A DNA stretch of 45,365 bases, from NCBI GenBank assembly GCA_902783345.1, contig CACZQI010000003.1:1-45365 (forward strand), written 5' to 3'. The DNA comes from an uncultured Erysipelotrichaceae bacterium. GTDB taxonomy: Bacteria; Bacillota_I; Bacilli_A; RF39; UBA660. Made by a program: the position numbers and the translations under genes. Shown here piece by piece: positions 1-8,347 of this stretch (positions are counted from its first letter, which is position 1; each line of letters opens with the position of its first letter). The notes beneath the pieces are model-generated. The model was given only the letters and a program-made list of their open reading frames with translations. It did not search any database and had not been told where the DNA came from.

Positions 1-132
1 AGTAAATATATTAATGATAAAGGCAAAATTATGCCAAGAAGAATGACAGGAGCATGTGCTAAACATCAAAGATATATTGCTAAACAAGTTAAAAGAGCGC
101 GTTTTATGGCTTTAATACCATTTGTTAAATAA
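1..132 (+). CDS. rpsR: 30S ribosomal protein bS18, C-terminal part
   Basis: The first 43 codons up to the TAA at 130-132 read as the C-terminal part of ribosomal protein S18, with the family's [22 protein letters not shown] core. S18 is a primary binder of the small-subunit platform. The 5' end lies outside the window, so the gene is partial. A palindromic terminator follows immediately, separating it from rplI-dnaB although rpsR and rplI are near neighbours in many bacteria. Confidence 0.95.
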   Translation, partial: SKYINDKGKIMPRRMTGACAKHQRYIAKQVKRARFMALIPFVK

Positions 133-133
133 G

Positions 134-157
134 GATACTTTAAAGTATCTTTTTTTA
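134..157 (+). terminator. Rho-independent terminator of rpsR
   Basis: A perfect 16-nt palindrome at 134-149 (GATACTTTAAAGTATC) is followed directly by a run of seven T. It ends the S18 transcript, and its T-rich tail runs into the -10 element of the next promoter. Confidence 0.85.
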
Positions 158-166
158 TTTATTTTT

Positions 167-174
167 GATATAAT
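167..174 (+). promoter_or_regulatory. Extended -10 promoter of the rplI-dnaB operon
   Basis: TG at 166-167, one base, then TATAAT at 169-174 form an extended -10 element. No good -35 is visible because the region is occupied by the upstream terminator. The start of transcription is expected near 181. Confidence 0.7.
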
Positions 175-202
175 ACTTATGACTTAGATGGGAGGAATCC
201 TT

Positions 203-646
203 ATGAAAGTAATATTACTAAAAGATGTTAAAAAGCAAGGTAAGAAAGATGATATTATTGAAGTAAGTGATGGATATGCTCAAAACTATTTAATTAAGAA
301 TGGTTTAGCTGTTAAATATACTGCTGGTAGTAAAAATATTTTAGATAGTGAAATAAAAATTAGAAATGATAATGAAAAGGCTTTAATTGAAGAGTGCGAG
401 AAAATAAAAGAAAAACTAGAAAAACTTGAACTTACATTTAAAGTTAAAACTGGAAAAGAAGGCAAAGTATTTGGTAGTATATCATCTAAGCAAATTGCAG
501 ATGAACTTTCAAAAAAGAATTTAGATATTGATAAGAAAAAGATTAAAATAGAAAGTTCTATTGATACTTTAGGCGTGCATATTGTAAATATTAATTTACA
601 TAAAAGCGTTATTGCTAAATTAAAAATTAATGTAAAAGAGGGATAA
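203..646 (+). CDS. rplI: 50S ribosomal protein bL9
   Basis: This 147-residue protein is a full-length L9, a 23S rRNA-binding protein of the large subunit. The N-terminal RNA-binding domain carries the signature GYAQNYLIKNGLA near residues 25-37, followed by a long charged helix and the C-terminal domain. The start at 203 is chosen because GGAGGA lies at 191-196. An upstream in-frame ATG at 188 would add five residues that overlap the ribosome binding site. dnaB follows after one base, and this rplI-dnaB pairing is classical in Bacilli. Confidence 0.96.
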   Translation: MKVILLKDVKKQGKKDDIIEVSDGYAQNYLIKNGLAVKYTAGSKNILDSEIKIRNDNEKALIEECEKIKEKLEKLELTFKVKTGKEGKVFGSISSKQIADELSKKNLDIDKKKIKIESSIDTLGVHIVNINLHKSVIAKLKINVKEG

Positions 647-647
647 T

Positions 648-1988
648 ATGGCGGAAAGAAAAATGCCTCAAAACTTAGATGCTGAAACAAATGCCCTTGG
701 CTCAGCCTTTTTAACTACTTATGCTTTAGATAAAATCTGTGAAGAACTTGCACCAGATATGTTTTTTAGTGAAGCAAATAGAAGAATTTTTGAAGCCATA
801 AATTCTTTACATCAAAATAAAATTCCATTAGATTCCGCTACTGTTAAAAATGAAATTGAGAAAAAAGGTAGTATTAATAGTATTGGTGGAATTGAATATT
901 TAAGTGATGTAATTGATTCAGTAGTATCTGCTGCTAATATTGATTATTATATTGATATTATTAGAGATAAAGCCTTAAGAAGAAAACTTATTAATACAAC
1001 TAATGAAATAAGCGCAGATGCATATAATGAAGAAGAAGATACCAATGATTTAATTGATGATGCTGAAAAGAAGATTTTTAGTGTTACTAAAGCACGTAAA
1101 GCAGGTGAATTTAAATCTATTGGGGAAGTAATTAGAAGTACACAAAATGAACTTGAACGCTTAGCTAAAAATGGTGCTGATATTACGGGAATTCCATCAG
1201 GTTTTTATGATTTAGATAAATTAACTAGTGGTTTTCATGAAAGAGAACTTATTATCTTAGCAGCTCGTCCTGCAATGGGTAAAACAGCATTTGGTTTAAA
1301 CCTAGCTATTAATGCGGCTAAATCTACTAAAAAAGCAGTTGCTATCTTTAATATGGAGATGAGCGCTGAACAACTTGCAATGCGTATGATAGCAGCATCA
1401 GGTGGAATTGAACTTAATAAACTTAAAACTGGTCGATTAGAACATAATGACTGGAAAAAAGTGAATGAAGCAATGAGTGAACTAGGTGAAACTAACCTTT
1501 ATATTGAAGATTCTAGTGGGATGACAATATCTGAAATTAGAGCTAAATGTCGTAGACTAGCAACTCAAGGAGAAGGTTTAGCTATGATTGTTATCGACTA
1601 CTTACAGCTTATTAATGGTAGTAGTAGATATGAAGGAAACCGTCAACAAGAAGTATCCGAAATATCAAGATCTTTAAAGACAATGGCTATGGAATTACAA
1701 GTACCAGTTATCGCCCTTGCTCAGCTATCTCGTAGCGTTGAACTTCGTGAAAATAAAAGACCAATTATGTCCGATTTAAGAGAATCAGGTTCAATTGAGC
1801 AAGATGCTGATATTGTAGCCTTCCTTTATCGTGATGATTATTATAATCGAAATAATACGGAAAATACCGATGTTTCTGTAACTGAACTTATTATAGGTAA
1901 ACATCGTAGTGGTGGAACAGGCACTATTGAACTCTTATTTGAAAAGAATATGAGTAATTTTAGAAATTATATTAAAAAAGAAAAATAA
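648..1988 (+). CDS. dnaB: Replicative DNA helicase DnaB
   Basis: The 446-residue hexameric helicase unwinds DNA at the fork. The N-terminal DnaB domain begins PQNLDAETNALGSAF. The C-terminal RecA-like domain has the Walker A sequence ARPAMGKTAF at about 206-215, the Walker B segment MIVIDYLQLI at about 312-321 and the conserved LRESGSIEQDADIVAFLYRD near 375-395. Length is normal and no intein is present. A ribosome binding site (AGAGGGA) lies in the end of rplI, so the two genes are translated together. The family is called DnaC in B. subtilis. Confidence 0.97.
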   Translation: MAERKMPQNLDAETNALGSAFLTTYALDKICEELAPDMFFSEANRRIFEAINSLHQNKIPLDSATVKNEIEKKGSINSIGGIEYLSDVIDSVVSAANIDYYIDIIRDKALRRKLINTTNEISADAYNEEEDTNDLIDDAEKKIFSVTKARKAGEFKSIGEVIRSTQNELERLAKNGADITGIPSGFYDLDKLTSGFHERELIILAARPAMGKTAFGLNLAINAAKSTKKAVAIFNMEMSAEQLAMRMIAASGGIELNKLKTGRLEHNDWKKVNEAMSELGETNLYIEDSSGMTISEIRAKCRRLATQGEGLAMIVIDYLQLINGSSRYEGNRQQEVSEISRSLKTMAMELQVPVIALAQLSRSVELRENKRPIMSDLRESGSIEQDADIVAFLYRDDYYNRNNTENTDVSVTELIIGKHRSGGTGTIELLFEKNMSNFRNYIKKEK

Positions 1989-2007
1989 AATAAAAAGAAG
2001 TGATTAA

Positions 2008-3510
2008 ATGAAAAAGAAAAATAATTTAATAGCTTTAGTTATAACCATAGTTTTAGGCACTGTAATATTATATTTAAGTATGGCAGTACCTTCTTTAGCG
2101 TCTCCTATTGAAGTTTACAAAGTATATTTAAATGGTAAAACTATTGGTTATATTGAATCTGAAGAAGAACTATTAAATATCATTGATGAAAAACAAAATG
2201 AAATTAAAAATAAGTATAAGATATCAAAAGTATATCCTCCTAATGGATTAAATATTGAAAAAGTTTCTACATATAAAAATAATGTTAAAAGTGCTGAAGA
2301 AGTATACAATCTTATTGAACAAACTGAGCCTTTTACAATTGAAGGATATGTTGTAACTATTAAATATCAAGATGAAGAAAAGAAGCCTCTATATATTTAT
2401 ACTTTAAATAAAGAATATTTTGATGAAGCGTTTTATAATGCCATTGCTGCTTTTGTAGGGGCAGAGCAATTAGATGCTTATAAAAATAATACTCAAGTGG
2501 AAATTAAAGATGAAGGAGAACATATCGAATCTATTTATTGGGAAGAAGATATAACTACTAAAAAGGCTTTAATTAGTGTAAAAGAGAATATTTTTACATC
2601 TTCAGAAGATTTAAGTAAATACTTATTATTTGGAACAACTGAAAAACAAAAATCTTATATTGTTAGAGAAGGAGATAATATTAATGATATTATTGAGAAA
2701 AACAATTTAAGTATTGAAGAGTTTTTAGTAGCTAACCCTAATATTCCAGATAAAGATATTCTTTTAAGTAAAGGACAAGAAGTATCTATTGGGCTTATTG
2801 CACCAGTTGTAACTATTGTTCATGAAATTGAAAAAGTAGAAAAAATCACTAATAAGTATGAAACTGAATATAAAACAGATAGTTCTTTATATAGTGGTCA
2901 ATCTAAAGTAATTCAAGAAGGTGTTAATGGTATTGATAAAGTAACAGAGAGAATTCAGTTTAAAAATGGTGATATTAATCAGTTAGTTATTAGTAAATCA
3001 GAAGAAATAACACCAACAGTAAATAAAATAGTAGCTAAAGGATCTAAAGCCTATGTTGATCCAAATTATAATTATACACCAGTTATTATTGGTGATGAAT
3101 GGTTATGGCCAACAATTAAACCATATATTATTACTAGTAGATTTGGTTGGCGTTGGGGTAAACACCATAATGGTATAGATATTTCTGGTTGTGGATTTGG
3201 GTCACCAATTTACTCTTCAACTGATGGAACTGTTGTTGAAGTAGTTAAAGAATGTGGTAATACTGGTTATTATGGTAATAGCTGTGGTAATTACTGGGGA
3301 AATCATGTCACAATTGAATATAATGGATATAGATTTATTTATGCTCATATTAGACAGGATGTTAAAGTTAAATTAGGTGAGACAGTTAAACGTGGTCAGC
3401 AAGTAGGTACAATGGGCTCAAGCGGTTCATCAACTGGAACACACTTACACTTTGCTATAGTTAATCAAAGTGGTAACTATATTAATCCTTGTTCGGCATT
3501 TAAATGTTAG
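2008..3510 (+). CDS. Membrane-anchored LysM-G5-M23 peptidoglycan endopeptidase
   Basis: This 500-residue protein has an N-terminal membrane segment (about 6-30), a mixed region, a LysM-like domain (about 217-261, starting YIVREGDNINDII), a G5 domain (about 264-345) and a C-terminal M23 (LytM) zinc metallopeptidase domain. The M23 motifs are HNGIDISG near 386-393 and HLHF near 478-481, so the zinc ligands are intact. It should cleave peptidoglycan cross-bridges outside the membrane. It sits where Bacilli often carry wall-regulation genes, directly upstream of yycJ and overlapping it by 7 nt. Confidence 0.9.
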   Translation: MKKKNNLIALVITIVLGTVILYLSMAVPSLASPIEVYKVYLNGKTIGYIESEEELLNIIDEKQNEIKNKYKISKVYPPNGLNIEKVSTYKNNVKSAEEVYNLIEQTEPFTIEGYVVTIKYQDEEKKPLYIYTLNKEYFDEAFYNAIAAFVGAEQLDAYKNNTQVEIKDEGEHIESIYWEEDITTKKALISVKENIFTSSEDLSKYLLFGTTEKQKSYIVREGDNINDIIEKNNLSIEEFLVANPNIPDKDILLSKGQEVSIGLIAPVVTIVHEIEKVEKITNKYETEYKTDSSLYSGQSKVIQEGVNGIDKVTERIQFKNGDINQLVISKSEEITPTVNKIVAKGSKAYVDPNYNYTPVIIGDEWLWPTIKPYIITSRFGWRWGKHHNGIDISGCGFGSPIYSSTDGTVVEVVKECGNTGYYGNSCGNYWGNHVTIEYNGYRFIYAHIRQDVKVKLGETVKRGQQVGTMGSSGSSTGTHLHFAIVNQSGNYINPCSAFKC

Positions 3511-4268
3511 TTAGCGTATTATGTAGCGGTTCAAAAGGAAATTGTACCTTAATCCGAACTAAGACCGCTAACTTTTTAATTGATGCAGGCACTACTGCTA
3601 AAAATATCAATGAAAAATTAAAAGAGAACAATTTAAGTTTAAAAGATATTAATTATATTTTATTATCACATACGCATAAAGATCATACATCAGCTTTAAA
3701 TGTAATTGTTAAAAAATATAATCCAACTATAATTTTATCTGAAATAATGTATAATGATTTAGAGTTTTTAAATGACTATAATAATATTATGTTTTTAAAA
3801 GATAATTTAGTAATTGGTGAAGTATTAATTGAAAATATTAAAACTAGTCATGATGCATCTGATAGTAGAGGTTATATAATAACAGAAGGATCATCTAGTC
3901 TAGTTCAAATTACAGATACTGGTTATTTAAATCAAAAGTATTTTAGTAAATTACAAAATAAAAATTTATATATTATGGAAAGTAATCATAATTTAGAAAT
4001 GCTTCTAAATGGTAGATATCCTAAATGGTTAAAGGCAAGAGTAGCAAGTGATGTTGGACATTTATCTAACGAATCATCAGCATTTTATTTAAGTAAACTT
4101 ATTGGTAAAGACACTAAAAAGATAATTCTTGCCCATCTAAGTGAAGAAAATAATACTCCCGAACTTGCTTTAGAAACCTTAAAAAATGAGCTAATTGATC
4201 ATAATATTGAATTTACTAACTATGAAGCAGCTAAACAATATGAAAAAACAAAAGAGGTTGAAGTATGA
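3504..4268 (+). CDS. yycJ: YycJ/WalJ-type metallo-beta-lactamase-fold hydrolase
   Basis: The 254-residue protein starts MLVSVLCSGSKGNC, typical of YycJ/VicX. It has the metal-binding motif HTHKDH at residues 56-61 and further histidines later (for example in the segment VASDVGHLSN). YycJ proteins are nuclease-like metallo-hydrolases linked in Bacilli to the WalKR locus. No walKR genes are present here. The ATG overlaps the M23 gene end by 7 nt and the next gene by 4 nt, implying translational coupling in the rplI operon. Confidence 0.9.
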   Translation: MLVSVLCSGSKGNCTLIRTKTANFLIDAGTTAKNINEKLKENNLSLKDINYILLSHTHKDHTSALNVIVKKYNPTIILSEIMYNDLEFLNDYNNIMFLKDNLVIGEVLIENIKTSHDASDSRGYIITEGSSSLVQITDTGYLNQKYFSKLQNKNLYIMESNHNLEMLLNGRYPKWLKARVASDVGHLSNESSAFYLSKLIGKDTKKIILAHLSEENNTPELALETLKNELIDHNIEFTNYEAAKQYEKTKEVEV

Positions 4269-4699
4269 TAAGAATTATCTGTGCCGGTAAAATTAAAGAA
4301 GAGTACTTAAATGAAATGATTAATGATTATTTAAAAAGAATAAATAAATTTCATAAATTAGAAATAATTGAAGTACCTGATTCTAATCCTAAAGAAGAAG
4401 GAGAGAAAATTTTAGCTAAATTAAATAATAAAAGTTATAAAGTAGCACTATTTATTAAGGGATCTATGATGTCATCACCTGATTTTGCTTCTTTTATAGC
4501 CAAAAATTTAATGAATTATGCTAATATTGACTTTATTATAGGTGGTTCAAATGGCCTTAGCGATGAAGTTTTAAATAAAATGGATTATAAATTATCATTT
4601 AGTAATTTAACTTTTCCTCATGGTTTATTTAGAGGAATTTTACTAGAGCAAATATACAGGGGCTTTAAAATAATAAATAATGAAACATATCATAAGTGA
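4265..4699 (+). CDS. rlmH: 23S rRNA pseudouridine-1915 N3-methyltransferase RlmH
   Basis: RlmH is a SPOUT methyltransferase that modifies pseudouridine 1915 in helix 69 of 23S rRNA. The sequence shows the SAM-binding knot region FIIGGSNGLSD, then LTFPHGLFRGILLEQIYR and the family's C-terminal end NNETYHK. At 144 residues it is somewhat shorter than the usual 155-159, with both ends looking complete. It overlaps yycJ by 4 nt, and yycJ-rlmH proximity is common in Bacilli. Confidence 0.95.
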   Translation: MIRIICAGKIKEEYLNEMINDYLKRINKFHKLEIIEVPDSNPKEEGEKILAKLNNKSYKVALFIKGSMMSSPDFASFIAKNLMNYANIDFIIGGSNGLSDEVLNKMDYKLSFSNLTFPHGLFRGILLEQIYRGFKIINNETYHK

Positions 4700-4706
4700 G
4701 GTAAAT

Positions 4707-5132
4707 ATGGAAAATTTAATATATGTTGTAGGAACAGCTTTTGTAAGAGATGGAAAACTTCTTGTAAGTATGTCCCAAAGAAGCGCTAAAAAAGGAAGAT
4801 ACACTTTAGTTGGTGGTGGCGTTGAAAAAGGTGAAACTTTTAAAGAAGCAGCAATAAGAGAATGCAAGGAAGAAATAGGTAATGGCTTTGATATTAAGGA
4901 AGATGAACTTGTTGAAATTCTTAACTTTAGAGAGCCTGCTTTATCAGATCCAAGTCTAACTATTGAAATGCATATGATGAGAGCTTTAAAGGATGTTGAT
5001 GTTGAACTTGTTCCTAACGATGAAATAGTAGAATATGTTTGGTATAGTTTAGGTGATGATGATAGTCAGTTAGCATCAGCAATTAAAGACCATTTTATTC
5101 CTTGGGCTATTCAAAATAAGGTAATGTATTAG
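4707..5132 (+). CDS. Nudix hydrolase
   Basis: The 141-residue protein carries a full Nudix box G-x5-E-x7-REx2EE-x-G: a glycine stretch followed by VEKGETFKEAAIRECKEEIG at about 38-57. It probably removes a nucleoside diphosphate-linked moiety or sanitises oxidised nucleotides; the substrate cannot be read from sequence. The start at 4707 follows GTGAGGT at 4695-4701. An upstream in-frame ATG at 4680 lies inside rlmH and lacks a ribosome binding site. Confidence 0.85.
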   Translation: MENLIYVVGTAFVRDGKLLVSMSQRSAKKGRYTLVGGGVEKGETFKEAAIRECKEEIGNGFDIKEDELVEILNFREPALSDPSLTIEMHMMRALKDVDVELVPNDEIVEYVWYSLGDDDSQLASAIKDHFIPWAIQNKVMY

Positions 5133-5134
5133 AT

Positions 5135-6331
5135 ATGAATAAAGATATTAAAAGATTATTATTAGTTAATGTATTTTTAGCCTTTGCTGATGGTATTTTC
5201 TATAACTTTTTAGAATTATGGTTATCAGATAATAGTTTAAGTGTAAATACTATTAGTACAGTTTTAAGTTTGGCTTCTCTTATAACAGTTTCTATTATTT
5301 TTCTAAGTACTAACCTTATTACGCAAAAGAAACTTAAAAACTTTATAGTGATTTTAATGGCCCTTAAAGCAATTATCTTATCTTTATTATTTATTTTGTA
5401 TAAATCAAACCTTAATATTTTAATTAAATTTTTAGTCATGTATGAATACGCAATTGATGTTGAAATATGTGCTTCAATGTATCCGCTTATTTCTAAAATT
5501 AATAAAGATGATAAACTATACGCTAAAAGAAAACTTATATATGAAATATCTTATTATATTGCAGCCATTATATCTGGGCTTCTGTTAGGAAAAAGCCTAT
5601 CTAATTTAAATATTACTTACAATACTTATGCTTTAATAGGAGCAATTTCTATTTTAATTGCAGCTATTATTTTAATTAGAACAGATTTAAAAAAGTACGA
5701 TAAAAAGAAAGAAGAAAAAGTAAATACTAACCTTTTATTTAGCGTAATTAAAAAATTAAATGGTGATAAAATTGCTCTTAATTACTTACATTTTATTGTT
5801 TTTAATGATATTTCTTATTATACTTTACTTGGTATTTTAATGACTATTTTAACTAAAGAAATAGGTTTTACTCCTACTACGGCAGCTTTTGCAAAGTTAG
5901 CCTTTTGTATAATATCCGTTAGTTTAGCAATTTTAATACTTTATAAACTAACATGTAAAAATAATTATATAAATATTTCTATTAAATATATTGGTAGATT
6001 AATATTTTATTTAATACCAGCTATTTTTCCTAATAAATATACCATTTTACTAGGACTTGCTTTTACTATATTAACATCGTCTATTTATGCTAATATCATT
6101 GATGCACCATATATAAATCGTTTTGAATGTGAAGAGCAATTAGCCTTTTCAAACCTTTGTAATATGATAGGATATTTTTGTAAAGCAGTTGGTACTATAA
6201 CATGTGGATATTGTTTAATTTATGGCCTTCAATATAATTTCATAATTGCCTTCATATTTACTGGAATATGCACTTTATTTGCATATCAAGGCTGCTTTAG
6301 ATTACAAAAAGAAAGAAGGATGAAAAAATGA
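5135..6331 (+). CDS. MFS-type transporter
   Basis: A 398-residue polytopic protein with about 11-12 hydrophobic segments and a charged central loop (DLKKYDKKKEEK, near 188-199) dividing it into two halves, the pattern of the major facilitator superfamily. It starts two bases after the Nudix gene with a weak ribosome binding site and overlaps ung by 4 nt, so it belongs to the same operon. The substrate is unknown; weak similarity to drug or sugar efflux proteins is all that can be argued. Confidence 0.65.
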   Translation: MNKDIKRLLLVNVFLAFADGIFYNFLELWLSDNSLSVNTISTVLSLASLITVSIIFLSTNLITQKKLKNFIVILMALKAIILSLLFILYKSNLNILIKFLVMYEYAIDVEICASMYPLISKINKDDKLYAKRKLIYEISYYIAAIISGLLLGKSLSNLNITYNTYALIGAISILIAAIILIRTDLKKYDKKKEEKVNTNLLFSVIKKLNGDKIALNYLHFIVFNDISYYTLLGILMTILTKEIGFTPTTAAFAKLAFCIISVSLAILILYKLTCKNNYINISIKYIGRLIFYLIPAIFPNKYTILLGLAFTILTSSIYANIIDAPYINRFECEEQLAFSNLCNMIGYFCKAVGTITCGYCLIYGLQYNFIIAFIFTGICTLFAYQGCFRLQKERRMKK

Positions 6332-6987
6332 TAGGTAATTCATGGGATGATAAATTAAAATTAATATGGAATAGTCCTGGTTTTGCAAAGTTTTGGCAGA
6401 TTATTGAAGATGAATATACAACTAGAACTATTTACCCTTTAAAAGAAAATATCTTTAATGCTTTAAAACTTACACCATATGAAAATGTTAAAGTTGTTAT
6501 TGTAGGTCAAGACCCTTATCATGGAGAAGGAGAAGCCCACGGACTATCTTTTTCCGTACAAAAAGGTATTAAACTTCCACCAAGTTTGCAAAATATTTAT
6601 AAAGAAATATATGATGATTTGGGCATTGAAGAGCCAAACTGTGGAGATTTAACTAAATGGGCAGAAGAAGGCGTTCTTCTTTTAAACTCATCGCTTACAG
6701 TTGTTAAAGACCAACCTAATAGTCATCAAAAACTAGGCTGGAATAGACTTACTGATTATATAATTAAATTATTAAATGAAAAAGAAGAACCAGTTGTATT
6801 TATATTATGGGGTAATTTTGCTAAAAGTAAAGCAGTGTTTATAACTAATCCTAAGCATTTAGTTTTAACATCACCTCATCCATCACCTTTTAGTGCTAGA
6901 TATGGATTTTTTGGTAGCCATCCATTTTCAAAAACTAATCAATTTCTTGAAAAAAATGGACTTGAACCAATTAATTGGCAATTATAA
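6328..6987 (+). CDS. ung: Uracil-DNA glycosylase
   Basis: A full-length 219-residue family 1 uracil-DNA glycosylase, which excises uracil from DNA in base excision repair. The water-activating loop GQDPYHG is at 60-66 (Asp62 catalytic), and the DNA-intercalation loop HPSPFSA starts at about His184. The ATGA overlap with the MFS gene marks the end of the rplI operon. No separate terminator is obvious before the promoter at 6989; readthrough would end at the hairpin at 7098-7137. Confidence 0.97.
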   Translation: MIGNSWDDKLKLIWNSPGFAKFWQIIEDEYTTRTIYPLKENIFNALKLTPYENVKVVIVGQDPYHGEGEAHGLSFSVQKGIKLPPSLQNIYKEIYDDLGIEEPNCGDLTKWAEEGVLLLNSSLTVVKDQPNSHQKLGWNRLTDYIIKLLNEKEEPVVFILWGNFAKSKAVFITNPKHLVLTSPHPSPFSARYGFFGSHPFSKTNQFLEKNGLEPINWQL

Positions 6988-6988
6988 G

Positions 6989-7017
6989 TTGATTTATTAC
7001 AATACTTTTGATATAAT
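6989..7017 (+). promoter_or_regulatory. Strong sigma-A promoter of an intergenic RNA
   Basis: TTGATT (6989-6994), 17-nt spacer, TATAAT (7012-7017) with an extended TG at 7009-7010. It points to a transcript starting near 7023-7025 that cannot encode either flanking gene, since the next gene is on the opposite strand. Confidence 0.75.
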
Positions 7018-7020
7018 GAA

Positions 7021-7147
7021 TATGCAAGTGAAACTTGCATAAAATAAAAAAGGAAACAATTCAGTTTGCATATGCTGAATGTCTACCTAAAGAGGGTGAC
7101 ATTTAGTCTTATAACTTATGTTATAAGGCTAGATGTCTATTTTTATT
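7021..7147 (+). ncRNA. Candidate structured RNA with competing hairpins
   Basis: About 125 nt of dense secondary structure follow the promoter at 6989-7017. Hairpin 1 is ATGCAAGT/ACTTGCAT (7022-7040, 3-nt loop). Hairpin 2 is TTCAG/CTGAA (7060-7079). Hairpin 3 pairs AATGTC+ACC (7078-7087) with GGT+GACATT (7095-7103), with one bulged base. A final 18-bp terminator-like hairpin occupies 7098-7137. Hairpins 3 and 4 share GACATT, so they exclude each other, the layout of an attenuator or riboswitch. I recognise no known RNA class. A 31-codon reading frame from 7072 has no ribosome binding site at a workable distance. Confidence 0.55.
7098..7147 (+). terminator. 18-bp terminator hairpin of the structured RNA
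   Basis: The arms 7098-7115 and 7120-7137 pair along all 18 positions (two G-U pairs) around a TTAT loop and are followed by a T-rich stretch (7138-7147). It would also stop readthrough from ung. Confidence 0.8.
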
Positions 7148-7165
7148 ACCACTATATATTTATTT

Positions 7166-7204
7166 AAACTATAAAAAGGCTTTATTTAAGCCTTTTTATA
7201 GTTT
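7166..7204. terminator. Bidirectional terminator between the RNA and the LemA gene
   Basis: A perfect 17-bp inverted repeat (7166-7182 and 7188-7204, loop TATTT) with A- and T-runs inside the arms. Its right arm includes the stop codon of the minus-strand LemA gene. Confidence 0.85.
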
Positions 7205-7741
7205 AAAGTCTTTTATATCGTCATCAAACATATCTTTACCATCAAAGAATGCTTGTGGTTTAATATGGTGAATAAAAGCAATAATATTGGAAGGAAACTT
7301 TCTAATTATCTTATTTATAATACTAGTATATTTATTATAGAAAGATTTAGCTGCTTCTAATTTTTCATTAAGGTCGTATAGTTCATTATAATACTTTTTA
7401 AATCTAGTGTCTTTATCTAAATCCTCATAATCTAATTTTATTTTATCTATTAAATTATTATATTCAGTAAGTTTTCTTTCAAAATCGAAACTAGATATAT
7501 TAAGTCCTTTAAGTTTATAATCATTAAAAGTTTTTTCTGGAAGTTTAGCTTCATCAATAATTAAGTTTTTCATTAAGTTTAATAAATCATATTTTTTTCT
7601 TAAAAGTTCATCAATTATACCTTCCGCTTCATTAATTTTTATTTTATTGGATTGTAAATTATTATAAACAATTATATAAATAATTCCGATAATACCTATA
7701 AGTGCTACAATTGTTAATAAAACTGTTAAAACTGGATTCAT
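7196..7741 (-). CDS. LemA family membrane protein
   Basis: This 181-residue protein has one N-terminal membrane helix (about 5-27) followed by a coiled-coil-rich domain. The family signatures are the segment KKYDLLNLMKNL and the near-C-terminal AKSFYNKYTSIINKIIRKFP followed by SNIIA. LemA proteins are single-pass with an outside N-terminus; their molecular role is not settled. The ribosome binding site AGGTGAT precedes the ATG. It is transcribed alone, divergently from the MBL gene. Confidence 0.85.
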   Translation of the reverse strand: MNPVLTVLLTIVALIGIIGIIYIIVYNNLQSNKIKINEAEGIIDELLRKKYDLLNLMKNLIIDEAKLPEKTFNDYKLKGLNISSFDFERKLTEYNNLIDKIKLDYEDLDKDTRFKKYYNELYDLNEKLEAAKSFYNKYTSIINKIIRKFPSNIIAFIHHIKPQAFFDGKDMFDDDIKDFKL

Positions 7742-7760
7742 ATTATAATCACCTATTATA

Positions 7761-7769
7761 ATTATATCA
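7761..7769 (-). promoter_or_regulatory. Extended -10 promoter of the LemA gene
   Basis: On the minus strand TGATATAAT (7769 to 7761) is an extended -10 about 20 bases before the LemA start codon. It lies back to back with the promoter of the MBL gene within 67 bp. Confidence 0.65.
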
Positions 7770-7784
7770 AAAATAAATTAAAAG

Positions 7785-7793
7785 TGATATAAT
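7785..7793 (+). promoter_or_regulatory. Extended -10 promoter of the MBL-fold gene
   Basis: TGATATAAT at 7785-7793 places transcription start at about 7800, only about 8 nt before the ATG at 7808. The message would be almost leaderless, and no Shine-Dalgarno sequence is visible. Confidence 0.65.
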
Positions 7794-7807
7794 AACAAAG
7801 ATGAAAT

Positions 7808-8341
7808 ATGAAAATAAAGAAAATTGAAGTTGGTTATTTAAAATGTAATTGTTATATTTTAGTGCAAGATAATAAAACTCTTATAATTGATCCAGGAGAT
7901 GACTTTGATAAAATTGATAGTGCGATTGAAGGTGAAGTAGTTGGAATAATTATTACACACTATCACTTTGATCATATAGGTGCAATGGATAGCTTAGTTA
8001 ATAAATATAATATAAAAGTATACGATATTAACAATCTTAAAGAAGGAAATAATACGATAGATAATTTTAATTTTCAAATGATAAAAACACCTGGACATAA
8101 AGAAGATTTAATAAGTATTTTATTTGAAAATAAATTATTTTGCGGAGATTTTATCTTTGAAGGATCAATTGGAAGAATTGATTTACCAGGTTCCAATCCT
8201 AAAGATATGAAAAACAGTTTAAGTAAAATAACTAAATTAAATAAAGATACTATTATTTATCCAGGTCATGGCAATGAAACAACTTTAGAAAAAGAACTAC
8301 CTAATTTATTAATGTATGAAAAAATCCTAAATAAAGTTTAG
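7808..8341 (+). CDS. MBL-fold hydrolase, glyoxalase II-like (YqgX-type)
   Basis: A 177-residue metallo-beta-lactamase-fold protein with the binuclear metal motif THYHFDH (about 58-64), downstream TPGH and the final YPGHGNETT. This set and length resemble the short glyoxalase II-like YqgX group, which hydrolyses thioesters such as S-lactoyl adducts; the actual substrate is inferred. The start at 7808 is only a few bases from the predicted transcription start. The stop codon lies inside a bidirectional terminator. Confidence 0.85.
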   Translation: MKIKKIEVGYLKCNCYILVQDNKTLIIDPGDDFDKIDSAIEGEVVGIIITHYHFDHIGAMDSLVNKYNIKVYDINNLKEGNNTIDNFNFQMIKTPGHKEDLISILFENKLFCGDFIFEGSIGRIDLPGSNPKDMKNSLSKITKLNKDTIIYPGHGNETTLEKELPNLLMYEKILNKV

Positions 8342-8347
8342 GTTTTT
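8326..8347. terminator. Bidirectional terminator between convergent genes
   Basis: CCTAAA (8326-8331) and TTTAGG (8337-8342) form a hairpin with a T-run on the plus side (8343-8347) and an A-run before it that acts as T-run for the minus-strand gene ending at 8346. Confidence 0.8.

Noticed and set aside
286..690. Minus-strand reading frame opposite rplI
   Set aside because: It is antisense to a conserved ribosomal protein gene; its Phe/Ser-rich sequence is what the reverse strand of Lys/Glu-rich coding DNA gives.
4265..4699. Truncated rlmH pseudogene
   Set aside because: The protein is about 10-15 residues shorter than usual, but both ends and the SAM-binding knot are intact, so a compact functional enzyme is more likely.
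7021..7147. Purine, preQ1, TPP or fluoride riboswitch
   Set aside because: I looked for the conserved cores of these classes and did not find them; in addition no plus-strand target gene follows.
7072..7167. Possible 31-codon peptide in the structured RNA
   Set aside because: The nearest purine-rich stretch (7050-7055) is about 17 bases or more from the ATG, and the frame runs through the terminator hairpin. The RNA structure explains the sequence better.
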